A stretch of DNA of 64,000 nucleotides from Nitrosovibrio sp. Nv4 (lineage in GTDB: Bacteria; Pseudomonadota; Gammaproteobacteria; Burkholderiales; Nitrosomonadaceae). Made by a program: the position numbers and the translations under genes. The stretch is taken from contig NZ_OCMZ01000002.1 in assembly GCF_900215485.1 (NCBI RefSeq), positions 1,240,001 to 1,304,000 on the forward strand. Reading direction: 5' to 3'. Below the pieces are notes generated by a model. The model was given only the letters and a program-made list of their open reading frames with translations, searched no databases and was not told the DNA's origin. Below are positions 1 to 9,382 of this stretch, piece by piece; the stretch's first letter is position 1, and every line of letters starts with the position of its first letter.

Positions 1-113
1 TCCACGCTCATTTTCAGCATCAAGCCCCGCACTTCGCCTGTCGCTCGCACACCCTCGAGCATCATGGGTTCGCCATGTCTTGTTTCCAGACGTGGATGGC
101 CGTACTGATCCAT
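1..113 (-). CDS. VIT-domain protein, N-terminal fragment (runs off window)
   Basis: An open frame starts at the ATG whose complement is at 111-113 and runs off the left edge; 37 codons are visible. The residues MLEGVRATGEVRGLMLKMSV resemble the start of a VIT (vault/inter-alpha-trypsin) domain, which is usually followed by a vWA domain in secreted or surface proteins. A purine-rich stretch (complement of about 117-126) lies just upstream and can serve as ribosome binding site. The gene follows the MerR-type gene on the same strand with an 18-base gap, so the two are probably one transcript. The family call rests on about 25 residues and is tentative. Confidence 0.5.
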   Translation of the reverse strand, partial: MDQYGHPRLETRHGEPMMLEGVRATGEVRGLMLKMSV

Positions 114-131
114 TTTCTTCTCCCTTTTGTT

Positions 132-581
132 CTAGTTATTGCTCTTGTCCTGCTCTAGTCTCACGCCGCCGCTGACCTGAGCAAATACCCCCATGATGCC
201 TTTCACCAGCCTACGCACCTGCTCAGGCGATAAACCCGCCCGGCCCGGCTCGATCACCACTTCAATCCCATCCGCCACTGTCAGATGGCTGCATACCTCG
301 ACCGATCCAACGGCCCGTGGACGAGGAGGAATCGGCGCCTGTTCGCCCCGGAGCAGTTCGCGGATGCGCTCCAGGGACACACCGGCTGTCGTCCACTTCT
401 TGATCAGCAACAATTGTTCGAGATGCCGCGGACCGTAGCGGGCAGCGCGCGTCTCGCCTTCGGGCCGGTCAACGAGGCCGATCTGAACGTAGTAACGAAC
501 GGTCCGGGGAGGCAGATCCGCAAATACGCAAAGTTCAGCCAGCGAATAGCTGGGTTCCGTTGAGGCTTTTTCTGATTTCAT
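132..581 (-). CDS. MerR-family transcriptional regulator
   Basis: The N-terminal winged helix has the MerR pattern: YSLAELCVFADLPPRTVRYY, then GLVDRPEG, then a dimer-helix region with LLIKKWTTAGVSLERIRELL. The remaining half is short and has no cysteine cluster typical of metal sensors, so the ligand is unknown. The frame can be extended upstream to 617, but I prefer the ATG at 579-581: the conserved HTH starts about 12 residues later, and a perfect 17-bp palindrome abuts this start. The 18-base gap to the VIT-domain gene suggests co-transcription and that this protein controls that operon and itself. Confidence 0.8.
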   Translation of the reverse strand: MKSEKASTEPSYSLAELCVFADLPPRTVRYYVQIGLVDRPEGETRAARYGPRHLEQLLLIKKWTTAGVSLERIRELLRGEQAPIPPRPRAVGSVEVCSHLTVADGIEVVIEPGRAGLSPEQVRRLVKGIMGVFAQVSGGVRLEQDKSNN

Positions 582-597
582 GTAATACATTATTACA
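581..597. promoter_or_regulatory. Perfect palindrome at MerR-type gene start, likely autoregulatory operator
   Basis: TGTAATACATTATTACA is a perfect inverted repeat with 7-bp arms and a 3-bp centre. It abuts the preferred start codon of the MerR-type gene. MerR-family proteins bind dyads in their own promoter regions, so an operator is the natural reading; the function is inferred from position only. Confidence 0.5.
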
Positions 598-746
598 CCA
601 ATGCTGTATGAAAACAAGTGTCTTAATATCAGCGCAGAACGTGTCGAACTTATATTCCTACCGCAGCAAAGAGGGTTCTGGACGTAGCTATATTTAACTG
701 ATTGATGTTATTATTTCATCGAAATCGATCAACAATAAACCCAACA

Positions 747-1016
747 ATGATTACTTGTCGACTTTCTACCATTCTTGGCACTCGACGCATTAAGGTCGCC
801 GATGTTTGCCGCGCGACGGGCATTGCTCGCGCGACGCTCGATCGCTACTATTACGACCGGGTAAACAGCTTTGATCGCGGCGTATTGGAAAAACTTTGCA
901 AATTTTTACAAGTGCAGCCAGGCGAACTGCTGATGATGGTCGACCAGCAGGACCTGTTTGAACCATGGGACATACGTGGTCCCGCTACCGGGTTATTGCT
1001 GGGCAAGAAAACATGA
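747..1016 (+). CDS. Small Cro/C1-type helix-turn-helix regulator
   Basis: A protein of about 89 aa (frame extendable upstream to 702). It contains a compact XRE-like fold: STILGTRRIKVADVCRATGI, then ARATLDRYYYDRVNSFDRGVLEKLCKFL and VQPGELL, the pattern of the HTH_26/YozG-like regulators. The ATG at 747 gives the usual start a few residues before the first helix. Its stop overlaps the next start (ATGA at 1013), so the two genes are translationally coupled. The C-terminal tail after the HTH (about 20 aa) is unremarkable. Confidence 0.75.
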   Translation: MITCRLSTILGTRRIKVADVCRATGIARATLDRYYYDRVNSFDRGVLEKLCKFLQVQPGELLMMVDQQDLFEPWDIRGPATGLLLGKKT

Positions 1017-1234
1017 TAGAGCGTGAAGTGAAACTTTTGCTTAATGCCAGCGCCGTAAAGCGGGTGCAGGTGCATTATGCGGTAATGTCCGAGGGCTATA
1101 TGGTAGTGATCGATGGCCAGCCGCTGGAAACAGCAAGACGCGAAACCCGCGAATTCAAAACACTCGATGCGGCAGCCAGGTTGCTCTTCAAGATAGGCAT
1201 CGCGGATTTTTCGGTTAAACTCAAGACCGGTTAA
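1013..1234 (+). CDS. Small protein of unknown function coupled to HTH gene
   Basis: A 73-aa protein, MIEREVKLLLNASAV..., with alternating hydrophobic pattern compatible with a small alpha/beta fold (VQVHYAVMSEGYMVVIDG, then a helix RREFKTLDAAARLLFKIG-like, then FSVKLKTG). No signal peptide or membrane segment is seen. It overlaps the HTH gene by four bases (ATGA). Small HTH/partner pairs of this layout are found in plasmid-maintenance or toxin-antitoxin modules, but I do not recognise the family and assign no function. Confidence 0.6.
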   Translation: MIEREVKLLLNASAVKRVQVHYAVMSEGYMVVIDGQPLETARRETREFKTLDAAARLLFKIGIADFSVKLKTG

Positions 1235-1264
1235 TAACCAGTTCAGGGGCTTCTTTAGCGCACA

Positions 1265-1720
1265 GTGATCCAGAAAATAATTTCAGGTGGACAAACCGGC
1301 GCTGATCGCGCTGCGCTGGATTGGGCCATAGCCCATGATATACAGCATGGTGGCTGGTGTCCGGCTGGGCGGCGAGCAGAAGATGGGATAATTCCGGATT
1401 GCTATCGCTTGCAGGAAACAGTGGGACGCAACTACCAGCAGCGTACGAAATGGAACGTGCGCGACAGCGATGCCACGCTGATTGTTACGCTGGCGCCAGA
1501 GCTGACAGGGGGATCACTATTTACGCAGGAATGGGCAAGAAAAATCAATCGGCCATGCCTGCATGTTTATCCCTGCGATGAATGGCGTAAATGGATCAGC
1601 GCTTTCCTGAAAACAAACCGGATCAGGATACTGAATGTGGCGGGACCGCGTAATTCAAGCGCGGCAGGCATTGAACGATTTGTTCATGAAGTATTGGATG
1701 AAGCATTCATGAAGACTTGA
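1265..1720 (+). CDS. SLOG-fold putative molybdenum carrier protein
   Basis: The 151-aa protein begins IQKIISGGQTGADRAALDWA with a GTG start and continues with GGWCPAGRRAEDG and later ATLIVTLAPELTGGSLFT. This is the signature of the putative molybdenum-carrier (pMoCo carrier) branch of the SLOG/Rossmann superfamily, where the glycine-rich loop GGQTGAD binds a nucleotide-like ligand. Family length is about 150-160 aa, so it is complete. It is 30 bases after the preceding small gene and on the same strand. The biological role in this organism is unknown. Confidence 0.8.
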   Translation: MIQKIISGGQTGADRAALDWAIAHDIQHGGWCPAGRRAEDGIIPDCYRLQETVGRNYQQRTKWNVRDSDATLIVTLAPELTGGSLFTQEWARKINRPCLHVYPCDEWRKWISAFLKTNRIRILNVAGPRNSSAAGIERFVHEVLDEAFMKT

Positions 1721-1803
1721 TCAGGCGAAAAACGCGCCCCATGGTTACGGTTACGAAATTGATTCAAAAAGAATAACAGCATGAGCATGTTCATCGGACG
1801 CGT

Positions 1804-4800
1804 TCAAGCGTCCAGTGTCATCAGGCTGGCATTTCCCCCGGCGGCGGCCGTATTCACGCTCACTACGCGCTCTACCGTTAACCTATACAGGGGAAAATTT
1901 TTGCCCGCGGCTGATATCAACGGCACCCGCGCACCGTCGCGAGCCGCAAGTTCGTTTCTCAGCCGGTAGGCGTCGTCCGCAGAACCCACGTGCAGCACAA
2001 CGTCGGGTGCGGCTTGCATCCAGTCCTGCTCAATCCGCAACTGCTCTCTTACCGCTGGCGGCAGCGTGTGGACCAGCGCCCGTGGTATCGAGCCGTCCGC
2101 GAGCAGCACGCGGTTGCCGGTTGCCAAGGCTCCGGCAATCTGCTCAAGCAGCGTTTCCTCGTCATTCGCAAGGCAGGCTACTTCCCCGCGTGGCGCGAAC
2201 ACGAGCGTATTGCTCTCACCGGTTGGACCCGGCAGCGGGATGCGATACCTGAGCGGCGTGCGCGCCCTGTAATCCTGGCAGAGTTCAAAGAGCGAGACGC
2301 GCCCTGTCTGCTGCGCCCAATCGCCGAGAGCCCGCAGCGCCGCCAGCGCCTCCGGTTCACCCTGCTGGTTCCGTTCGCCGTTTTCATGTACGCCGCCGAT
2401 GCGCTCGAGCGACACCAGCGCTTGCCGTAGCAGACGGTACAGATAGAGCGGCCCGCCTGCCTTGGGTCCGGTGCCCGATTTACCTTCGCCGCCGAACGGC
2501 TGGACCCCCACCACAGCCCCGATCATATTGCGATTCACGTAAATATTGCCAACATGCGCGCGAGTCACGATGAAATCGATGGTCTCATCGATGCGGCTGT
2601 GAATGCCGAGCGTAAGCCCGTAGCCGGTCGCGTTGATACTGTTGACCAACTCGTCCAGCCGGTCATGCGCAAAACGGACAACGTGCAGCACCGGACCGAA
2701 CACCTCGCGCTCCAGCTCGCTGATATCGTTAATTTCGATCAGGGTCGGCGGTACAAAGGTACCGTTTGCGCATACATGCGGCAGTGGCAATTGGAACATC
2801 GCATGGCCCGCGACATGCATTTTCTCGATATGCGCGAGCAGTGCACCTTGCGCCTCGACGTCGATCACCGGGCCGACATCCGTAGCCAGCCGCCCTGGAT
2901 TGCCGAGCGCAAGTTCCTGCATTGCTCCCTTCAGCATTTCCAGCGCGCGGTCGGCAATTTCTTCCTGCAAGCACAGTACGCGCAGCGAGGAGCAGCGCTG
3001 GCCCGCGCTGTCGAACGCGGACACCAGCACGTCCTGCACCATCTGCTCAAGCCGCGCGGATGAATCGACGATCATTGCATTCTGTCCGCCGGTCTCGGCG
3101 ATCAGCGTAACCTCGCCCTCGTGCGATCGCTCGGCGAGCGTGCGGTGGATGAGCTGCGCGACCTCGGTCGAGCCGGTGAAGATCACGCCGCGCACTCGCC
3201 CATCGCCAATGAGGTGTGCCCCGACTGTTTCGCCGCGCCCCGGCAGAAGTTGCAGCGCCGCGCGCGGAATGCCGGCCTCATGCAGCAGCCTGACTGCGGC
3301 GGCTGCGATCAGCGGTGTCTGCTCGGCCGGCTTCGCAAGTACCGGGTTACCAGCGGCGAACGCGGCGCTCACCTCGCCAATGAATATCGCAAGCGGGAAA
3401 TTCCATGGACTGATGCAGACCACCGGCCCCAGCGCTTCTGGCTTGCTACTGCCTGCAAACTGACTGCGAAGCTGCTGTGCGTAATAGCGGCAGAAGTCGA
3501 CCGCCTCGCGCACCTCGGCGAGCCCATTCGGCAGGGACTTGCCGGCTTCACGCACCGCGAGTCCGATCAATTCTGATCGGTGCGCCTCAAGCGCGTCAGC
3601 TGCGTGCTCAAGCAGCATCGCGCGGTACCCTGGCGGCGTCGCCTGCCATTCGGGCGCGAATGCCTGGGCGGCGGCAAGCGCTGCCTCTACATCGCTATCG
3701 CTCGCCTCAATCACTGTACCGACGCAATCAGTCCGATCGGCAGGATTCAAAACCGGCAGCCGCTCCCCGTCGTTACGGTCGCCGTCGGCGAGCATCGGCA
3801 CGGCCGACTGGTCCAGAGTATCCTTCCCCGAAAATTCGGCGAGCTCGGCGGCCAGTCTGGCAAGCGCGTGCTCATCGCTGAAATCGATACCGGATGAGTT
3901 CCTGCGCTCGGCGCCGTAAAGCTCGCACGGCAGCGGAATCGCTGGATGCGGCCGCGCACCTTCGCGCTCGACCTGGGCGAGCGGATCGGCGACCAACTCG
4001 TCTATGCTTACGTCTTCATCGACGGTGCGGCTGACGAAGGACGAATTTGCGCCGTTCTCGAGCAAGCGCCGCACCAGGTAGGGAAGCAGCGTCTCGTAGT
4101 TGCCAACGGGCGCATAAATGCGGCAGGGCTTTGCGAGCTGGCCCGCCCCCACCACCTGGTCGTACAACGCCTCACCCATCCCGTGCAGGCACTGGAATTC
4201 GTAGTCGTCAATCCGCGCATCCTGCGCCATCTGGTAGACCGCCGACAGCGTGTGGGCATTGTGCGTCGCGAACTGAGGGTAGATCGCATCCGGCGCGCCA
4301 AGCATCTTCTGTGCGCAGGCGAGGTAGCAAACGTCCGTATGCACCTTGCGTGTATAGACCGGATAGTCCTCCAATCCCTCGACCTGCGCACGCTTGATCT
4401 CCGCGTCCCAATACGCGCCCTTTACCAGCCGCACCATGATCCGGTGACTGCTGCGGCGCGCAAGGTCAATAATCCAGTCGATTACGGCTGGACAGCGCTT
4501 CTGATAGGCTTGGACGACGAACCCGATACCATCCCAGCCGGCCAACTCAGGGTCGAACGCGAGCGCTTCCAGCAGATCGAGCGAGAGCTCAAGCCGGTCG
4601 GCTTCCTCGGCATCAATGTCCAGCCCGATGTCATATTGCCTGGCGAGCGCCAGCAACGACTTAAGTCGAGGCAGCAGCTCGGCGATTACACGCTCGCGCT
4701 GGGCGCGGACGTAGCGCGGATGCAGCGCGGAAAGCTTGACGGAGATGCCGGCTCCCGCGTGGACACCCTGCCCGGCGGCTGCCTTGCCAATGGCGTGAAT

Positions 4801-5493
4801 TGCGGCCTCGTACGATGCATAGTAGCGTTCGGCGTCGGCTGCGGTGAGAGCAGCTTCGCCCAGCATATCGTAGGAATAGCGGTAACCGCGCGCCTCATGC
4901 TCGCGGCTGCGCTCGAGTGCCTTCTCGATCGTCTCGCCGATCACGAACTGATGACCCAGCATGCGCATCGCGAGATCCATGGCCCTGCGAATCAGGGGTT
5001 CGCCGCCCTTCTCGACCAGACGTGTCAACGTGGCCGTTAATCCGCCCTCGCTGTGGGTCGACACCAGCTTGCGGGTAATCAGCAAGCCCCATGCTGCGGC
5101 ATTCACAAATAGTGATGGGCTGTGCCCGAGATGCGCGTCCCATCCGCCCCCGCTGATCTTGTCCCGGATGAGGCGATTGGCGGTTTCCCTGTCGGGGATG
5201 CGCAGCAGCGCCTCGGCGAGGCACATCAGCGCGATGCCTTCCTGGCTGGATAGCGAAAATTCATGCAACAGCGCATCGACCCCGCTGGCATGGGTACGCT
5301 TGCCGCGCACCGCGGTGACGAGTCTGCGTGCGCGTTCCTGCACCTGGTAACGGCTTGCGGGCGGCAGATTGATCTGCCCCATCAGCTCATCCAGGCTCTG
5401 TGCCTCGTCGCGCCGGTAGGCATCGATAATTGCGGCGCGCAATGACGATTGCGGAGTATGGAGTTCGAATTGGAGAGGAGTATTGCGGACCAT
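1804..5493 (-). CDS. putA: Bifunctional proline dehydrogenase / glutamate semialdehyde dehydrogenase PutA
   Basis: This 1229-aa enzyme oxidises proline to glutamate in two steps. A helical N-terminal segment leads to the FAD-dependent proline dehydrogenase barrel (roughly residues 120-450, with MVRLVKGAYWDAEIKRAQVE). The NAD-dependent aldehyde dehydrogenase domain (roughly 540-1010) has the FTGSTEVA and ETGGQNAMIV motifs and the catalytic cysteine in SAGQRCSS near residue 834. A further C-terminal domain of about 200 aa follows, as in long PutA forms. There is no N-terminal ribbon-helix-helix domain, so unlike the E. coli protein it should not repress its own gene. It is monocistronic, and no strong Shine-Dalgarno site is visible before the start. 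Confidence 0.95.
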   Translation of the reverse strand: MVRNTPLQFELHTPQSSLRAAIIDAYRRDEAQSLDELMGQINLPPASRYQVQERARRLVTAVRGKRTHASGVDALLHEFSLSSQEGIALMCLAEALLRIPDRETANRLIRDKISGGGWDAHLGHSPSLFVNAAAWGLLITRKLVSTHSEGGLTATLTRLVEKGGEPLIRRAMDLAMRMLGHQFVIGETIEKALERSREHEARGYRYSYDMLGEAALTAADAERYYASYEAAIHAIGKAAAGQGVHAGAGISVKLSALHPRYVRAQRERVIAELLPRLKSLLALARQYDIGLDIDAEEADRLELSLDLLEALAFDPELAGWDGIGFVVQAYQKRCPAVIDWIIDLARRSSHRIMVRLVKGAYWDAEIKRAQVEGLEDYPVYTRKVHTDVCYLACAQKMLGAPDAIYPQFATHNAHTLSAVYQMAQDARIDDYEFQCLHGMGEALYDQVVGAGQLAKPCRIYAPVGNYETLLPYLVRRLLENGANSSFVSRTVDEDVSIDELVADPLAQVEREGARPHPAIPLPCELYGAERRNSSGIDFSDEHALARLAAELAEFSGKDTLDQSAVPMLADGDRNDGERLPVLNPADRTDCVGTVIEASDSDVEAALAAAQAFAPEWQATPPGYRAMLLEHAADALEAHRSELIGLAVREAGKSLPNGLAEVREAVDFCRYYAQQLRSQFAGSSKPEALGPVVCISPWNFPLAIFIGEVSAAFAAGNPVLAKPAEQTPLIAAAAVRLLHEAGIPRAALQLLPGRGETVGAHLIGDGRVRGVIFTGSTEVAQLIHRTLAERSHEGEVTLIAETGGQNAMIVDSSARLEQMVQDVLVSAFDSAGQRCSSLRVLCLQEEIADRALEMLKGAMQELALGNPGRLATDVGPVIDVEAQGALLAHIEKMHVAGHAMFQLPLPHVCANGTFVPPTLIEINDISELEREVFGPVLHVVRFAHDRLDELVNSINATGYGLTLGIHSRIDETIDFIVTRAHVGNIYVNRNMIGAVVGVQPFGGEGKSGTGPKAGGPLYLYRLLRQALVSLERIGGVHENGERNQQGEPEALAALRALGDWAQQTGRVSLFELCQDYRARTPLRYRIPLPGPTGESNTLVFAPRGEVACLANDEETLLEQIAGALATGNRVLLADGSIPRALVHTLPPAVREQLRIEQDWMQAAPDVVLHVGSADDAYRLRNELAARDGARVPLISAAGKNFPLYRLTVERVVSVNTAAAGGNASLMTLDA

Positions 5494-5986
5494 AGTTGGA
5501 AATTAATGGTCAACCTGCTTGCTTCCGGATATGACCTTGACGCATGCAGCGACCGTTAACTGCTAATAATGCCACGTAACGACGAATAACATTTTCCACC
5601 GTCACTTGTTTCCAATCGCTTGGGCGGTTTTCTATTGTCCGCTTCGGACCCTTCAACTCTTTTAAGGTCCAAAGTTGCCTGCTAATCCCAGAGCTACCCA
5701 ACCGGTCCAGTATATAAGGATAGAGTTATAACAAAATAATAAAAACTTTATCATGGCACATCCATCGAATAACCATTATTCTCGTCTTTCTCTTTTAGGT
5801 CTGTGCGTCATGCCTCATAAATTTGAATGTCCCTTTCCTGCCTCGAATAGATAAAATCGAGCCATGTCCAACAATCTGCCTGCCGCGAATCGGTGATCCG
5901 GTGGGCAACGGGCGATTCGGAACTTCTGGCGTTCAACGTGAGGCCCACAGGCGAAATTCGGGTTGGATGACTGGAGAGATAAAACC
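5494..5986. other. Intergenic region between divergent putA and the toroid-protein gene
   Basis: About 490 bases, AT-rich in the middle (around 5710-5760). It must hold the promoters of the two divergent genes. A 63-codon minus-strand frame (5510-5701) has no homology-like features and no ribosome binding site, so I leave it out. I see no clear repeat or terminator. Confidence 0.4.
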
Positions 5987-7048
5987 ATGAAAACAGCAGA
6001 GTTGCTGACGCAGCGTTTGGAGCTCGTCTACCGATGGTACAAGGGCATGGTCAACCCAGATACCGGGATGCTCGAGTACCTCTACATTCCCCGGGACGAC
6101 GAATTCATCCGCGAGAAATCCCCCATCCGGGATATCGCTTCCGTGTGGGACGTGCAAATGCTCAGCGATTTCCTGAAAAGGCACGAGCTTCGACCACTGG
6201 TCGAGAAGTCGTTGCGGCACTACGGGGATTACCTCGTGGAACGCGACGGGTACCTGATCCTCGACCCCCGCCGCCTGGAGGAGCCTTCGTCCATCGCCCA
6301 CAGTGCCTTTATGATCCTGGCCCTGCTGCACGCCTCGCCGCCCCGCAGGACCCGGCAGATCGCTGCCCTCGCCGAGGGGATACTCCAGCAGCAGAGGCCA
6401 GACGGCTCCTACAAGGTGTACTTCCACGACCTGCCGGACCACGGAGAGGAACTGTACGCCGGCGAGGCCATGCTCGCTCTTCTGGAAACCTACCGGCAGT
6501 TACAGAACACCCGGTACCTGCATAGCGCGGAACGCGGCTTCTCCCATTATGATGTGCAGTACTTCCGGCGCGCTCGTGTAGCGGAGGACGTGCTTGTCTT
6601 CTTCGCCAACTGGCAATCCCAGGCCTGCCGCCTCTTGTTCGAATGCACTCAGAGCGCTGGAATCAAGCAGGAAGTCGCGGACTACGTCTGCCGCATGCAC
6701 GACCAGATCATTGAGCAAGGCTTCTACGAAAACGTCGAGGGCAACCCGACTCAGCAGGTGTCGGTGGAGGTGGCCTGCGCCTTGGAAGGACTCAACGACG
6801 CCTACGCGGTCACACACACCTCAGACGATAAGCGCGCCAAACGCTACCACCAGTGGATCTGCACGGGGCTGGCATATCTGCTCAGGTTGCAATGCACCCG
6901 CAACGGAACAGAAACGGAACGGGGCGGGTTCGGCCTGACCCCTGAAAATCGGACGCAGAGGATTGACATTACGGGCCATGCAGCCAACGCCTTCATGAAG
7001 AGCGTAGAGAATGGCATCGAATGCCAGCTGCCGTCCGCTAAACATTAA
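5987..7048 (+). CDS. Alpha/alpha-toroid (six-hairpin-like) protein of unknown function
   Basis: A 353-aa soluble protein starting at the ATG at 5987, which has GGAGAG about ten bases upstream; the frame opens earlier at 5963. The sequence is a series of paired helices separated by glycine-rich turns such as QRPDGSYKVYF, GEELYAGEAMLALLETY and GNPTQQVSVEVACALEGLNDAY. That pattern is typical of alpha/alpha-toroid folds (glycoside-hydrolase-like six-hairpin or squalene-cyclase-like). There is no signal peptide. No catalytic residues can be assigned safely. It stands alone between divergent and intergenic DNA. Confidence 0.6.
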   Translation: MKTAELLTQRLELVYRWYKGMVNPDTGMLEYLYIPRDDEFIREKSPIRDIASVWDVQMLSDFLKRHELRPLVEKSLRHYGDYLVERDGYLILDPRRLEEPSSIAHSAFMILALLHASPPRRTRQIAALAEGILQQQRPDGSYKVYFHDLPDHGEELYAGEAMLALLETYRQLQNTRYLHSAERGFSHYDVQYFRRARVAEDVLVFFANWQSQACRLLFECTQSAGIKQEVADYVCRMHDQIIEQGFYENVEGNPTQQVSVEVACALEGLNDAYAVTHTSDDKRAKRYHQWICTGLAYLLRLQCTRNGTETERGGFGLTPENRTQRIDITGHAANAFMKSVENGIECQLPSAKH

Positions 7049-7347
7049 CATTCCTGATGTTTCACGTGAGGATTTTAGTTTGGCTTGTCATGATATGATC
7101 GGCCAAGCTTGGTCTGTTACCCCAGCCAAATCCGTTTCCTCGCCTTTTGATCAGATTAGACTCCGCTTATGAGATTTATAATCAGGAAATACTTGAGGTG
7201 CCCACATCTTGAACAGTTAGAAGCCATACGCTGATTCTATCGGTTATAGGTAAATGTCCAACGCTACCATCCAGGTTTGCGCACATTTACAAACCCTCCC
7301 GAAGAAACTCCGATAATAACTTTCCTTACCCTTAGATTTTGTAACAC

Positions 7348-8328
7348 GTGATAGCACGAACAAACACCGCTGGGGTGGATACTTCACCGATCCGACTGGT
7401 GATTCACGGTGGCGCCGGTACTATCACGCGCAGCAAACTGACAGCGGAACTCGAACAGGCTTATACGCAAGTGCTTGCGCAATCGTTGACTGCCGGCCAT
7501 ACGGTGCTTGAAGCGGGCGGCAGCAGCATTGACGCCGTGATTGCAGCGATCGTGGTCATGGAAGATTCGCCTTTATTCAATGCGGGCAAGGGGGCGGTGT
7601 TCAGTAATGCCGGCCGCATTGAATTGGACGCATCTATTATGGATGGTTCCACACTCATGGCAGGTTCTGTTGCCGCGGTTACGACAATACGCAACCCCAT
7701 CCGCGCTGCGCACGCCGTGATGACTAATAGCGCGCATGTGATGCTGATGGGCCAGGGCGCTGATGCCTTTGCCGCCGAGAAGGGCCTGGAGATCGTTGAT
7801 TCATCTTATTTCTATACCCAATTCCGGTGGAATCAGTTGCAAAAAGCCATTGCCGAAGAACATCTGCTGCAGGACCATGACGTGCTTCCCGATACGCCGC
7901 AGCCTGACGCGGATGAAAAGCGCGGAACGGTGGGTGCCGTGGCGCTGGACCGTCACGGCAATCTCGCCGCCGGCACATCGACTGGCGGGCTTACGAACAA
8001 GCGCTTCGGGCGCGTAGGAGATTCGCCCGTCATCGGCGCCGGAACCTACGCGGACAATCGTTCGGTTGCGGTATCCGCGACTGGCACGGGAGAAATATTC
8101 ATCCGCACAGTAGCTGCGTTCAACACGGCGGCGCAGGTACGGTTGCAGCACATTCCGCTTACCGAGGCGGCGGATAATACGCTGGCGGAAATCGCAGGCA
8201 TCGGCGGTGATGGCGGCTTGATCGTGCTGGATGCAAAAGGCAATTATGCAATGCGTTTCAACACCAGAGGCATGTTCCGCGGCACTATCGGCAACGACGG
8301 CATCGTGCGGGTGGGCATTTTCTCCTGA
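7348..8328 (+). CDS. Isoaspartyl peptidase / plant-type L-asparaginase
   Basis: A 326-aa Ntn-hydrolase of the type that self-cleaves into alpha and beta subunits and removes isoaspartyl residues from damaged peptides. The N-terminal motif IHGGAGTI and the autocleavage site KRGTVGAVALD are clear; Thr194 would be the new N-terminus and nucleophile. The following GNLAAGTSTGG loop is also a family hallmark. The start is a GTG at 7348. Length matches the family (300-330 aa). No signal peptide is seen, so it is cytoplasmic. It is not in an operon with the convergent P-loop gene. Confidence 0.92.
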   Translation: MIARTNTAGVDTSPIRLVIHGGAGTITRSKLTAELEQAYTQVLAQSLTAGHTVLEAGGSSIDAVIAAIVVMEDSPLFNAGKGAVFSNAGRIELDASIMDGSTLMAGSVAAVTTIRNPIRAAHAVMTNSAHVMLMGQGADAFAAEKGLEIVDSSYFYTQFRWNQLQKAIAEEHLLQDHDVLPDTPQPDADEKRGTVGAVALDRHGNLAAGTSTGGLTNKRFGRVGDSPVIGAGTYADNRSVAVSATGTGEIFIRTVAAFNTAAQVRLQHIPLTEAADNTLAEIAGIGGDGGLIVLDAKGNYAMRFNTRGMFRGTIGNDGIVRVGIFS

Positions 8329-8354
8329 ACTATTACCCAGGACGGCGTCCCTTT

Positions 8355-8783
8355 TTACATCGGCATGATTTCAAATCTGCCTTTATCTGCATGTACGAGG
8401 AATAGCTGGTCGAAGCCTTCCTCGATACTAGGCCGCTCCAAGTGCTTCAACGTGCCGAAAAGACCCGGAGAGGGAACGCGGTGCTTTTGGCTCCGGCCTT
8501 GGTTGCGCTCATACGAGGCTTTCGGGTCGGGCTCGAAGAAATAACCGATCACGCGATACCGAGCGTTTCGTGCCGGTTCAATATAACGTGCACGGTCTGC
8601 GCGAGTCGGGTTGGTATTGTCAATAACAAAGCGCTGCTGCGTTGCCAGACAGGTCTGCATGAAAACGCTTTCGCGATTGCGTGTTCGCAATAGATCCATA
8701 CTGATGCGAACATGGGTTTCAAAAAAACGTTCGAGGTAAAAAGTAGTTTTGCCGGAAGCCTGAATGCCGATAAGAAGGATCAT
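8355..8783 (-). CDS. P-loop ATPase / polynucleotide-kinase-like protein
   Basis: About 142 aa. The protein opens with a strand and Walker A loop, MILLIGIQASGKTTFYLERF, which resembles the kinase domain of T4 polynucleotide kinase and related zeta-toxin-like kinases. VIDNTNPTRADRARYI matches the second conserved region of that group, and the region around FEPDPKASYERNQGR provides the lid arginines. The frame extends eight codons further upstream, but the ATG at 8783 puts the P-loop at the usual distance from the N-terminus. The substrate is unknown. It converges with the asparaginase gene with a 26-base gap. Confidence 0.8.
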   Translation of the reverse strand: MILLIGIQASGKTTFYLERFFETHVRISMDLLRTRNRESVFMQTCLATQQRFVIDNTNPTRADRARYIEPARNARYRVIGYFFEPDPKASYERNQGRSQKHRVPSPGLFGTLKHLERPSIEEGFDQLFLVHADKGRFEIMPM

Positions 8784-9382
8784 TTCCACGAGCGTGTCAC
8801 CATCCAAGGCAATAGTCTTTTGGTCATGAAGCCATTCACTCTATTTTTATTATTTTAATTGACCGGTTGTGGACAGCTCAACACAACGACAGCCGCCTCC
8901 GAGCTTTTTTTGTGCCTTCTCCGTTTCCCGTCGCCGGCAGTACAGCAGTGTCCATTCCCAGTTCACCCCGTGCAAATCCGCCTCAATATCAATACAGAAG
9001 GTGGGGCACAAGAGTGCGGGGTGTGGCGAGTGCCCCTTTATTCATAGTATGGAAAATCGGCTCACTCTCGATAAAACCGGTTCGCCTGGGCGGTCAGCCC
9101 AAAGGCAATCATGCCGCATGCCCGACGATTGCTCAACGCCGCGGCATGGACTTATGTTGTCGCTTCCCTGATGACACTCCTCAATATGGCGCGTTGGTTG
9201 GCGATCCTGCGTCGATAATCGAAGTTAAAATAGGCAAAATGCGGCGTCAGATTGAATGCAAGAAGAATCTCGTCAAGCATTTTTCCTGATCCCTTCCATA
9301 CTCCAGATTATAGCGATTAGCAGGTGCTATTACATTTGCAGGTACTATCTGAATTCGCCCACTCAAGATAAGCAATCCCCTA
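8784..9382. other. Intergenic region upstream of hflX
   Basis: About 600 bases. Short frames on the plus strand (for example 8867-9289) have no ribosome binding site and a composition unlike real proteins here. No repeat, tRNA or terminator is evident. Confidence 0.4.

Noticed and set aside
3946-5040. 364-codon plus-strand frame inside putA
   Set aside because: Antisense shadow in GC-rich coding DNA with no ribosome binding site; putA motifs are unambiguous.
5510-5701. 63-codon minus-strand frame after the putA start
   Set aside because: Located in the divergent promoter region, no start signal, composition not protein-like.
8867-9289. 140-codon plus-strand frame upstream of hflX
   Set aside because: No ribosome binding site, three frames equally open in part, and no protein-like motif.
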